64,000 nucleotides of DNA, taken from contig CP139021.1 in the NCBI GenBank assembly GCA_034044135.1, positions 6,858,001 through 6,922,000 on the forward strand, written 5' to 3'. This document shows, piece by piece, positions 54,159-62,946 of the stretch. Every line of letters starts with the position of its first letter. The stretch's first letter is position 1. A model generated the notes under the pieces. It saw only the letters and a list, made by a program, of their open reading frames with translations, made no database searches and was not told where the DNA came from. The stretch is from Flammeovirgaceae bacterium SG7u.111. GTDB lineage: Bacteria; Bacteroidota; Bacteroidia; Cytophagales; Flammeovirgaceae. The translations under genes were made by a program, and so were the position numbers.

Positions 54159-54521
54159 ATGAGAATAGATAAGTTTTTATGGGCAGTAAGGCTTTTTAAA
54201 ACAAGAAGCTTAGCAACCGAAGCATGCAAGGCGGGGAAGGTATTAATTAACGGCCAAACACTAAAGCCTTCTAGGGAAGTAAAAGAAGGCGAAGAAATAA
54301 AAGTAAAAAAAATGCCGATTTGGAGAACATATCGGGTAAAGGCTCTATTAAAAAGCAGAGTTGGGGCAAAACTTGTAGAGGATTATATAGAAGAAACTAC
54401 AGCAGAAGAAGAGGTAAAAAAATTAGAGTTGCATAAACTCGCCGAACAGTTTGACAGAACAAAAGGCACAGGCAGACCTACTAAAAAAGAAAGGCGTGAT
54501 ATTGAAAAATATTTCAAGTAG
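54159..54521 (+). CDS. S4 domain RNA-binding protein (Hsp15-like)
   Basis: A 120-residue basic protein. The S4 fold covers residues 1-60: MRIDKFLWAVRLFKTRSLAT, EACKAGKVLINGQTLKPSRE and VKEGEEIKV. The rest is charged helical (LKSRVGAKLVEDYIEETTAE) with a Lys-rich tail. It matches the ribosome-associated Hsp15 family, which rescues stalled 50S subunits carrying nascent chains. It is a short single gene between the sulfatase and the WD40-caspase gene, without visible operon partners. Confidence 0.9.
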   Translation: MRIDKFLWAVRLFKTRSLATEACKAGKVLINGQTLKPSREVKEGEEIKVKKMPIWRTYRVKALLKSRVGAKLVEDYIEETTAEEEVKKLELHKLAEQFDRTKGTGRPTKKERRDIEKYFK

Positions 54522-54668
54522 CCGAGCAACTTTACACGATAATTGTTTTTTTATACTTAATACCCCATCCTTTCCTATAAATCAACCACAAAGTTGCATG
54601 ATATAATCAGGATGGACGTTTATGGTGGGAGTCCGAATTTCTATCAAATTATTCTGATAATAATTAAC

Positions 54669-57600
54669 ATGCTAAAAACAATTATCAAACTACAACCATT
54701 CCAAATAGCCTTAATCAGCTTTTTAAGTCAACTATTGGTTTCTTTTGGCTTATCTGCCCAGCAGCCCAAACTCCAGGTGCAGACAGGACATGCTAGTCCT
54801 GTTCATTGCCTCGACTATAGCCCCAACGGCAAAATCATAGCCAGTGGAAGTGAAGATAAAAGCCTCAGATTGTGGGATGCTGTTACAGGTAAGGAAATAA
54901 AAAATTTCTTCGGGCATAAAGAAGGCATCTATGCGCTTAGCTTCCGAAAAGATGGCAAAACCATTGCTACAGCAAGTTCCGATCAGACTATTAAGCTGTG
55001 GAACATTGAAAAAGAAACTGCTTTCAGGACATTTTACGGTCATAGAGGAGCCATTAATACGCTTCAATGGTCAGATGATGGAAGTGTTCTTGCCAGCGGA
55101 GCTGATGATAAAGTTATAAAAATATGGGATGAACTTGGAAGGGAAAAGCATTCTTTGGATGGGCACAGAAGCAGTGTCCTCGATTTATCTTTTCACCCTA
55201 CCCATCCGCAGTTAGCCAGCTCGGGAGCTGATAAGCTCATTATTATTTGGGATTTGACTACGGGAAAACAAGTAAAATCCTTCCAAGCCCATACCGACTC
55301 CATCCATTCCATTTCTTTCACTCCTGATGGAAAATGGCTTGTAAGCGCTGGTGAAGACCGAACTGTAAAAGTTTGGGATACCTCAGATTGGTCTCTTAAG
55401 CAAGTGATGTTTGGACATGCTGGAGGAGTAAAAGCGGTAACTACAGACCAACAAAGTAAATTGATTTACAGCGGAGGAAAAGATGGGATAATTGTAGCAT
55501 GGGAGCTTGCTTCGGGTAGAAAGGTGCTCATGATGCAAGGCCACAAAGGCAGTATAAATGCACTTTCTATTGGCGACAGGTCAGATTTGTTAGCCAGTGC
55601 CAGTGATGATGCCACGCTTGCTACATGGAACAGCATCACCGGCAGACGCTATCAAGTAATTACGAGTGAAGCTGCTAGCATCAAAACAATTGAGTGGCAC
55701 CCTGAAGGCAAACAATTCTCTTTTGGAAACAAAGTAGGAATGATCTACAGCTGGGATGCTAAAGCTGGGAAAATTATTCGCTCCATTCATGCACATAAAT
55801 CTCAGGTAACATCCCTTGCGTACAGCCCAGATGGGAAATACTTAGTTTCAGGTGGTAAGGATATGCTTGTGAAAGTATGGAACACAGCCACAGGAAAAGA
55901 AGTCAGGACTTTCCAAGGGCACTTCGAAGCCGTAAATGCAGTAGTTTTCTTACCCGATGGCAGGTCGGTGGCAAGTGCTAGTAGTGACCAAACTATCAAA
56001 ATTTGGGATATAAATACTGGTAAAGAACTTCGAAACTTGTTTGGACACTTGGGCAGTGTCAACGGTCTTTCTGTAAGTGCCGATGGAAATTTGCTCGCTA
56101 GCGGAAGCAGTGATAAAACCATAAAAATATGGGAGTTGGCTACAGGAAATTTAAAAACGACTTTTGAAGGGCACGCCGGTGTAATTAATGAGGTCGCTTT
56201 TAGTCCAGATACAGTTCATTTAGCAAGTGCCAGCAACGATGAAAGTATCAAAATCTGGAATATTGCTACCCAACAACAAGAAAAATCTCTGGAAGGAACT
56301 TCAGCACCAATCACTTCGGTTGCCTACGATCACACAGGGGCTTTTATCGTATCGGGAAGTACAAACCAAATTACAAGAGTTTGGAAAGCACATACAGGTA
56401 AAGTTTCCCGAACCCTTTTTGAGCACGACGGAACAGTGAACGGTGCTAAATTTAGTCCCGATGGGGAATTGGTAATTAGCGCAGGTGAAGACCAACAAAT
56501 TAAAATTTGGAGGTTGAAAGAAGGGATGGAAATCCTTTCCCTTATCCCCGCAGACAAGGGAAACAACTTTGTGGTCACTAACCCCGATGGATACTTCGAT
56601 GGAACGGAAAAAGGGATAAACAACTTGCTCCACTTCGTATTAGAAGATTATGTAATTCCGCTAAGCGCCTTGTATGAAAAACGTTTTTCTCCAGGCTTAT
56701 GGAGAGCTATTCTTTGGGGTGAAGAAGAGGCTATTGCTGATGTAGAAGTTCCAGCAACTTTTTCCACTCCACCCGAAGTTTATTTCACCTACCCAAGGAG
56801 AAAACAGAACCAAGGGCATTTTAAAGTGACTCAAAGTGGGTTAATGTGCGACACAGCCAATATTCAGGTAAAAATAGAGGCGTATGATCAAGGTGGCGGA
56901 ATAGATGAAATTCAACTTTTCCAAAATAACAAACTTATTGCTGTAACCGATAGCACTTTCAGGTCGCCCGCGGAAGAAGGTGCATATAAATCTTACACAT
57001 TCGATATCGTATTAGCCGAGGGAATAAACAAGTTCACAGCTATTGCACTAAATAATGATAGAACCGAATCTCTTCCCGATTTTCTGGAAATTGCATTCAA
57101 ATCTTTTATCGTACCCGAATCGAACCTCTACCTTTTTACCATAGGTATAGACGAGTATAAGAATAAAAAATATAACCTTAATTATGCGAGAACGGATGCT
57201 ACTGCCATTGAAGCTCAAATAGTGAAAGGAGGAAGAAAAATATTTAAGAATATCATTTCCCGAAAAATTTATGATTCCGAAGCTACAGTCGAAAATATTC
57301 GAGCAACTTTTGCGGAAATAATCAATCAAGCTACGGAAAATGATGTATTTATCTTCTTTTATGCTGGGCATGGTGTCATGAACGAAAGCCGCACAAGTAG
57401 GGAATATTATTTGTGCCCCCACGATGTCACCAAAATGTATGGAAATGAACGAATACTCAGAAACCATGGCTTATCCGCTAGAGAGTTGAAAGACCTTTGC
57501 AAAAAAGTGAAAGCCCAAAAACAATTGGTTTTACTCGATGCATGCCAATCTGGTGGAGCTGCTAGAGCTTTTAGCAGAAGAGGAGCTACGGAAGAAAAAG

Positions 57601-57899
57601 CAATTGTACAACTTGCGCGGAGTACGGGAGTGGCGTTGATTGCAGCCAGTGATTCGGAACAGTTTGCTGCCGAAGTAGAAGAGCTAGGGCACGGAGTATT
57701 TACTTATAGTATTTTAAAAGCTTTAGAGGGTGAAGCAGATTCAGGAAAAGGTGACAAAAAAATCACAGTAGGTGAACTTAGGGTATTTGTAGAGCAAAAC
57801 ATTCCCGATATCAGCGAACAATACAAAGGGGTGGCGCAATATCCAACGGTCTACACCAGCGGACAAGATTTCCCTATCGGCTTAATTGAGGAAGAATAA
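54669..57899 (+). CDS. Exported WD40 repeat protein with C-terminal caspase-like protease
   Basis: A 1076-residue protein from the ATG at 54669, where a signal peptide starts (IALISFLSQLLVSFGLSAQ). It has 14 WD40 repeats of about 42 residues (about 38-630), probably two seven-blade propellers. A linker domain (about 630-815, FTYPRRKQNQGHFKVTQSG) precedes a peptidase C14 caspase-like domain (about 818-1076). The catalytic pair is His 901 in FFYAGHGVM and Cys 959 in VLLDACQSGGAARAF. Caspase-like proteases cut after Arg, Lys or Asp. Because of the signal peptide it probably works outside the cytoplasm. No partner gene is adjacent. An earlier start at 54594 lacks a signal peptide at its N-terminus. 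Confidence 0.92.
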   Translation: MLKTIIKLQPFQIALISFLSQLLVSFGLSAQQPKLQVQTGHASPVHCLDYSPNGKIIASGSEDKSLRLWDAVTGKEIKNFFGHKEGIYALSFRKDGKTIATASSDQTIKLWNIEKETAFRTFYGHRGAINTLQWSDDGSVLASGADDKVIKIWDELGREKHSLDGHRSSVLDLSFHPTHPQLASSGADKLIIIWDLTTGKQVKSFQAHTDSIHSISFTPDGKWLVSAGEDRTVKVWDTSDWSLKQVMFGHAGGVKAVTTDQQSKLIYSGGKDGIIVAWELASGRKVLMMQGHKGSINALSIGDRSDLLASASDDATLATWNSITGRRYQVITSEAASIKTIEWHPEGKQFSFGNKVGMIYSWDAKAGKIIRSIHAHKSQVTSLAYSPDGKYLVSGGKDMLVKVWNTATGKEVRTFQGHFEAVNAVVFLPDGRSVASASSDQTIKIWDINTGKELRNLFGHLGSVNGLSVSADGNLLASGSSDKTIKIWELATGNLKTTFEGHAGVINEVAFSPDTVHLASASNDESIKIWNIATQQQEKSLEGTSAPITSVAYDHTGAFIVSGSTNQITRVWKAHTGKVSRTLFEHDGTVNGAKFSPDGELVISAGEDQQIKIWRLKEGMEILSLIPADKGNNFVVTNPDGYFDGTEKGINNLLHFVLEDYVIPLSALYEKRFSPGLWRAILWGEEEAIADVEVPATFSTPPEVYFTYPRRKQNQGHFKVTQSGLMCDTANIQVKIEAYDQGGGIDEIQLFQNNKLIAVTDSTFRSPAEEGAYKSYTFDIVLAEGINKFTAIALNNDRTESLPDFLEIAFKSFIVPESNLYLFTIGIDEYKNKKYNLNYARTDATAIEAQIVKGGRKIFKNIISRKIYDSEATVENIRATFAEIINQATENDVFIFFYAGHGVMNESRTSREYYLCPHDVTKMYGNERILRNHGLSARELKDLCKKVKAQKQLVLLDACQSGGAARAFSRRGATEEKAIVQLARSTGVALIAASDSEQFAAEVEELGHGVFTYSILKALEGEADSGKGDKKITVGELRVFVEQNIPDISEQYKGVAQYPTVYTSGQDFPIGLIEEE

Positions 57900-57936
57900 G
57901 ATAACCTATTTCAGGACTATACAAACCGAGCGGCAT

Positions 57937-57972
57937 AAAAAAAGCCCCGCAATGTGCGTGGCTTTCCTTTTT
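57937..57972 (-). terminator. Intrinsic terminator of the foldase gene
   Basis: Reverse strand: AAAGCC-a-CGC pairs with GCG-g-GGCTTT, followed by T7. It is about 20 bp after the foldase stop codon. Confidence 0.8.
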
Positions 57973-57992
57973 CCAAAAACTCAATTGAGTTC

Positions 57993-60095
57993 TTAGTAAT
58001 ATTTATAAAGCTCATTCTCAGCATCGGCAAATTTCTCCATTGCCTGAGCAATTTTAAAAGATACTGTACGGGCGTAATTTTGCTCAAGCTGTTGCTTGTA
58101 TAATGCATAATTAGCAGCTTCAGAAGCTCTATCCATCCTATCTACTTCAAATACTATCACACCATTTTCATCTGCAATTGGCTCTGAAGTATCTCCTAAT
58201 GACATGCTAAATACTCTACCAATTGTTTTTGGGGCAAAGCCTGCAATAGGAAGTGCAGTAGTGTTGAACGTGATATCTGTACCTGTACTTACCAAAGCTC
58301 CAGTTCCAAATTCAGTTCTCATATCATCTACAGCACCTGTCATTCCTTCGAACTTAGCCAATATCTGTTCCTTTTGCTTTTCTTTGACAAGCTCCCTGCG
58401 GATTTCATCTTTTACGTCATCCAACTTAGCAGGACCTTTTTCGCGCTTAGCAGTAAGGTTAGCACAAATATATTGCTCATCAAGGCTGAATACTTCAGAA
58501 ACAGCTCCAACTTCAGTCTCATCATCATAAGCCCAACGAACAATTTGCCTTACGCCAGACTCAGTAATGTTGTTGATGTTTCTAGCATTTGGACCGATAG
58601 TCAATGCTTGGAAACGGATCAAAGTTGAATCTTTATCTGCTGCAGCTATAAAGTCATCACGACTTTCCGCTACATCGAAATTGATTGTCTTGCGGTAGAT
58701 CATATCGATAGTCTCAGAGCTAGGAGCAATATCGCTTTGGACACTTGCTATATTGTATTTCGTATTGGTCTTCAAACCTGTTACTTCAATGATATGGTAA
58801 CCAAATTCGGTTTCAACCAAATTTGGTAACAAACCAAGCGAAGTAGCTTTCATCACAGCATCATTGAATGGCTTAACCATTGTGTTTTCATCGAACCAAC
58901 CTAGGTCACCACCACGAGTACGTGTTCCATCTGAACCGTACTGAGCTGCCATTACTGCAAAATCAGCGCCGCCTTTAATCTGGTTCAATACATCTTGAGC
59001 TTTAGTTTTTGCCGCAGCTTTATCGTCACCTTCAAACTGAATCAAAATATGGCTTGCTTTTGCATAGTCCAACGTATCTTCTACAATACTCAAAACTTTG
59101 TAAAGCATGAAAGACTCACCGCTACGAACAGGTCCATAAACACCACCTTCGGTTAAAGATGCTACGTCCAACTCAGCAGGAAGCTGACCTGGAGTATATG
59201 AGTTGAAGTTATTGTTTACATCTGAGTTTGCCTCTACAAAAGCTGTATCGTCTTCGGTAGTTTCAAACTGAGTTTTCAACCTCTCCAATGCATTTTTTTG
59301 ATCTTCGATATCGTCTTGAGTAGGCTCTATTGGGAAAACCACGTACTCTATAGCACGATTAGCCTCTCTTTCATATTTTTCTTTATTCTTGTTATAATAG
59401 CTTTCAATTTCGCTATCGGTAACCGTTACCGAAGAATCAGGAATATATGTATAAGGAACGTACACGTAGCGAATATCGGCAGTTGAGTTTTGCGCCTCAT
59501 ATTCCTTCTTAGCCTCGGCAGTAGTTGCATAATATGTTTTGCCCAAAAGTGCTTCATATTTTGACCTTAGCCTATCTGGACGAAGGTTTTGCTCGAAGTT
59601 TCTGAATGAGATTTGGTCTTGTGGAGGAAAGGTGTTCATGTTCCTCAAGAAGTTCACGATCATGTTTCTATCTACCTGACCAGTTTCTGGGTTGGTAAAT
59701 AATTGAGCGATAGATGGGTGGATGTTGTTTCCCTGTACCATGTCAATGATTTCCTCATCGGTCACATCAATCCCTAATTTCTCGAACTCTTCTTGGTAAA
59801 CGATTTTGAAAATCATCTGATTCCAAGCTTCTTGCCTTAAGCCTGGCATCTGAGCCTCATTAGGTTGCTGACCTGTAGCCATTGCATAATTGTTTCGCAG
59901 CCTTTCCACTTCCGCGCTAAACTCTTCGAAAGAAACCTCCTGACCAGCGATCTCTCCTACTATTCTTTTGTTATTTCCTAGGAAAACCGAGTTAGGCGAG
60001 AGTAAATCTCCACCTACCAAGAATAGGATCAAGCCCACTGCCACAATACCTACAGCTAATCCTGATCTTTCCCTGATTTTAGTTATAATAGCCAT
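57993..60095 (-). CDS. PpiD/SurA-like peptidyl-prolyl cis-trans isomerase
   Basis: A 700-residue membrane-anchored periplasmic foldase. One membrane helix at about residues 11-32 (GLAVGIVAVGLILFLVGGDL) anchors it with the bulk outside. A SurA-type N-terminal region follows (about 40-240, QEAWNQMIFKIVYQEEFEKL). One parvulin domain is at about 350-450 (ASHILIQFEGDD, FAVMAAQYGSDG, GGDLGWFDENTMVKPF, TEFGYHIIEVTGL). The rest is a helical second half. This order is that of PpiD, which helps newly secreted proteins fold. The C-terminus is short and hydrophilic. Confidence 0.93.
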   Translation of the reverse strand: MAIITKIRERSGLAVGIVAVGLILFLVGGDLLSPNSVFLGNNKRIVGEIAGQEVSFEEFSAEVERLRNNYAMATGQQPNEAQMPGLRQEAWNQMIFKIVYQEEFEKLGIDVTDEEIIDMVQGNNIHPSIAQLFTNPETGQVDRNMIVNFLRNMNTFPPQDQISFRNFEQNLRPDRLRSKYEALLGKTYYATTAEAKKEYEAQNSTADIRYVYVPYTYIPDSSVTVTDSEIESYYNKNKEKYEREANRAIEYVVFPIEPTQDDIEDQKNALERLKTQFETTEDDTAFVEANSDVNNNFNSYTPGQLPAELDVASLTEGGVYGPVRSGESFMLYKVLSIVEDTLDYAKASHILIQFEGDDKAAAKTKAQDVLNQIKGGADFAVMAAQYGSDGTRTRGGDLGWFDENTMVKPFNDAVMKATSLGLLPNLVETEFGYHIIEVTGLKTNTKYNIASVQSDIAPSSETIDMIYRKTINFDVAESRDDFIAAADKDSTLIRFQALTIGPNARNINNITESGVRQIVRWAYDDETEVGAVSEVFSLDEQYICANLTAKREKGPAKLDDVKDEIRRELVKEKQKEQILAKFEGMTGAVDDMRTEFGTGALVSTGTDITFNTTALPIAGFAPKTIGRVFSMSLGDTSEPIADENGVIVFEVDRMDRASEAANYALYKQQLEQNYARTVSFKIAQAMEKFADAENELYKYY

Positions 60096-60444
60096 TACTA
60101 CTTAAAAATTACGTCTTTGATATATCTATTTCTTATCCCAACAATTTATGTAGAGAGTATCCCCTCTAAATTTAAGGAATGCAAAGCTACATAAAATTGC
60201 CGAATAACCATAGATAGACGTACAAGCATTCAGTATCTCAAGTTCTACTTTCTCCTATGTACTTTTCTTTCTTATAATGAAGCATTTAGAATACAAGAGC
60301 AATCAAGACTTCATTACCTTGGGCAGTGAGTACTTTCGAAACCCGATACTCTCCGCTTTCTTTGTATGGAAATGGTAACATTTAAAAAATTTGAATCGCC
60401 AAAAAATGAGTCCTGTATAACCAAGAAAGACTCTCAGTATTTAT
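60096..60444. other. Divergent spacer before the acyltransferase gene
   Basis: 349 bp without a gene. No consensus promoter or strong hairpin was found on either strand. Confidence 0.5.
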
Positions 60445-61437
60445 ATGATTGTAGTAAAACTATATTCCAAAGAAAATAAAGTAGTCTGGGACAAATTGGT
60501 TGCTGAAGCCAATGGAGCGACTTTTATCCTTAAAAGAGACTTTATAGAGTACCACCAACACCGCTTTGATGACTACTCTCTTACGGTGTGGAATCAGGAA
60601 AAGCTAATTGCTGTTTTACCAGCAAACATATCGAAACTCAATATTTATTCCCACCAAGGGCTGAGCTATGGCGGAATGGTGTTTGAAAACGGGATTTCCG
60701 CTCAACTTGCCTACCACGCATTTATCAGTAGCCTTTTTTATCTCAAAGAAAGAGGTTTTGAAAAATTGATTTACAAACAACTCCCCTCCTATTACCATAT
60801 TTCACCTGCACTCTACGATCAGTACCCACTTTTTTGTACCAATGCGAAGCTTACTCTCAGGGAAATGAGCCAAATAATAGATTTACAAAACTCAGGAGAA
60901 ATTCAAAAAAGGCGCTTGAGAGGAGTAAAAAAGGCTCAAAAACAAGGAATAATTTGGAAAGTATCGGAAAACTGGGAAGACTTTTGGGAAGTTCTTTCCG
61001 GCAACCTCCAAGAACGGTATGGCAAAGAACCTGTCCATAGTCTTAAAGAAATCCTGTATCTCAAAAAACTTTTCCCCGATCACATCAAGCTTTATGTAGC
61101 AAAGAAAAAAGGTGAAATTTTAGGAGGAACAGTCATTTTCCAACATCAAAAAACAGCACATGCCCAATACATCGCCTCCACGGCTGAGGGAAAAGCCAGC
61201 AATGCTTTAGATTTCCTCTTTTTCCACCTGATCAAACATTATGAGGGCTTCAACTATTTTAGCTTTGGCGTGAGCAATACTCGAAACGGTTTTGAAATAG
61301 ACAAAGGGCTTTTTGAATGGAAAGAAGGCTGGGGAACGATTCCTTGGCAACATGACATCTACGAAATAAACCTCCAGCCGCTCCCGCAAGAGCTGAAAAA
61401 TAGTAGCGAAATTTTTAACTCCTTGAATAAAAAGTGA
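60445..61437 (+). CDS. FemAB/GNAT-like acyltransferase
   Basis: A 330-residue protein with the double-GNAT pattern of FemAB-like enzymes: SHQGLSYGGMVFEN (about 70-83) in the first half, and RRLRGVKKAQKQGI (about 154-167), KLYVAKKKGEILGGTVIF (about 214-231) and SNALDFLFFHLIKHYEGF in the second. FemAB-type proteins transfer amino acids or acyl groups in peptidoglycan cross-bridge or exopolysaccharide synthesis. No signal peptide. The neighbours (M16 peptidase and PBP2) are envelope genes, which fits an envelope role, but this is inference. Confidence 0.8.
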   Translation: MIVVKLYSKENKVVWDKLVAEANGATFILKRDFIEYHQHRFDDYSLTVWNQEKLIAVLPANISKLNIYSHQGLSYGGMVFENGISAQLAYHAFISSLFYLKERGFEKLIYKQLPSYYHISPALYDQYPLFCTNAKLTLREMSQIIDLQNSGEIQKRRLRGVKKAQKQGIIWKVSENWEDFWEVLSGNLQERYGKEPVHSLKEILYLKKLFPDHIKLYVAKKKGEILGGTVIFQHQKTAHAQYIASTAEGKASNALDFLFFHLIKHYEGFNYFSFGVSNTRNGFEIDKGLFEWKEGWGTIPWQHDIYEINLQPLPQELKNSSEIFNSLNKK

Positions 61438-61464
61438 TAGCAACTACCGAAACTTCAAGCTTTT

Positions 61465-61496
61465 CTTGTGTTCCCTTAGGTTTGGCCGTACTTTTG
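61465..61496 (+). promoter_or_regulatory. Bacteroidota-type promoter of the M16 gene
   Basis: CTTG (61465-61468, one mismatch to TTTG), a 20-nt spacer and a perfect TACTTTTG (61489-61496). A transcript would begin near 61503, after the upstream ATG at 61466, which favours the ATG at 61517. Confidence 0.65.
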
Positions 61497-61516
61497 CAAA
61501 CTGTTTTTTAGAAATA

Positions 61517-62788
61517 ATGGATAAGACAATCACGAAAGACAAGGAAAACCTGCGAATGACTGACTATGAGGAATATGTCTTTCCCAACCGCATTCGGTTG
61601 GTGCATAAGCAAGTACCACACACAAAAATAGCCCACTGTGGCTTTTTCTTAGATATTGGCAGCCGAGACGAAAAGCCTCACCAGGTGGGGATTGCCCATT
61701 TTTGGGAACATATGGCTTTTAAAGGCACTAAAAAGCGGAAAGCTTATCATATTTTAAACAGAGTCGAGTCTGTTGGTGGCGAGCTAAATGCCTATACCAC
61801 CAAAGAGAAAATCTGTTTTTACGCGTCGTTGCTCGATAATCACTTTGAAAAAGCTGTTGAACTTTTGACCGATATCACCTTCAATTCTACTTTTCCTGAA
61901 AAGGAAATTGAGAAAGAAAGAGGGGTAATTTTGGAAGAAATGTCTATGTACCTCGACGATCCGGGAGATGCCATCCAAGATGATTTTGACGAAGTAATCT
62001 TCGGAGAACATCCGCTTGGACAAAATATTTTAGGTACAAAAGAGAGCGTAAACGGATTTACCCGAGAGCAGTTTGATGAGTTCATAAAAGAGAATATCGA
62101 CACAGGAAAAATCGTATTTTCTTCGGTGAGTGCACTCCCCATGAGTAAGGTGGTAAAAATTGTATCAAAATATTTTGAAAATATCCCTGATCTCAAAGCT
62201 CCCAGAAAACGCATATTATTTAACGACTTTTCCCCTAAAACCCTTTTTGTTGGAAAAGCTATTTCCCAAGCCCACTGCGCCATTGGCACAACTTCTTACT
62301 CACTTTACGATGAAAAAAGAATTCCTTTTTTCATGCTAGTAAACTTGCTTGGCGGTCCGGGAATGAATTCTAGGTTGAACCTTTCTATCAGAGAAAAATA
62401 CGGGTTTGTCTATGCCATAGATGCCAGCATGCACGCCTACCAAGACACAGGACTTTTCTCCATTTACTTCGCCACTGAGGCGAAAACATTGGAGCGTTGC
62501 ATCAAGTTGGTGAACAAAGAGCTGAAAAAACTAAGAGAAGTCCCTTTGGGCACTATGCAACTCCATACCACCAAGCAGCAGATAATGGGACAGCTCGCCA
62601 TGAGCGAAGAAAGCAACATTGGCCTCATGCTCATGATGGGCAAAAGCATTTTGGACCTCAATACCATCGAAACACTGAACAGTGTGTTTGATAAAATCAA
62701 ATCGGTAAGCCCGATGGAAATTATGGAGATGGCAAATGAAATCCTCACCGAAGAAAGAATAAGCAGCTTGGTTTTCACTCCTGAGTAA
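61517..62788 (+). CDS. M16 family zinc peptidase
   Basis: A 423-residue zinc peptidase. The inverted zinc motif HxxEH is at HFWEH (His 61, Glu 64, His 65) in GIAHFWEHMAFKGTKKR, with the third ligand Glu expected in EKERGVILEEMSMYLDDP (about 133-150). The second half has LLGGPGMNSRLNLSIREKYG (about 280-299), the M16 substrate-cavity signature. No signal peptide, so it is probably cytoplasmic. The start at 61517 is supported by the promoter position. It lies upstream of mrdA by 158 bp on the same strand. Confidence 0.93.
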   Translation: MDKTITKDKENLRMTDYEEYVFPNRIRLVHKQVPHTKIAHCGFFLDIGSRDEKPHQVGIAHFWEHMAFKGTKKRKAYHILNRVESVGGELNAYTTKEKICFYASLLDNHFEKAVELLTDITFNSTFPEKEIEKERGVILEEMSMYLDDPGDAIQDDFDEVIFGEHPLGQNILGTKESVNGFTREQFDEFIKENIDTGKIVFSSVSALPMSKVVKIVSKYFENIPDLKAPRKRILFNDFSPKTLFVGKAISQAHCAIGTTSYSLYDEKRIPFFMLVNLLGGPGMNSRLNLSIREKYGFVYAIDASMHAYQDTGLFSIYFATEAKTLERCIKLVNKELKKLREVPLGTMQLHTTKQQIMGQLAMSEESNIGLMLMMGKSILDLNTIETLNSVFDKIKSVSPMEIMEMANEILTEERISSLVFTPE

Positions 62789-62946
62789 AGACATTTTAAA
62801 TTTAATGCCCACTTTTTAGCTTAGTTTCCCAATCGAACTTCATATTCAATTTGTCTGTTCAACAACAAATTAGAGAAATTCCCTATCTTTAGTCTAGATA
62901 ACAAAAAAATTGATTCCAATCCATTCTAAAAAAGAGGTAACCTATT

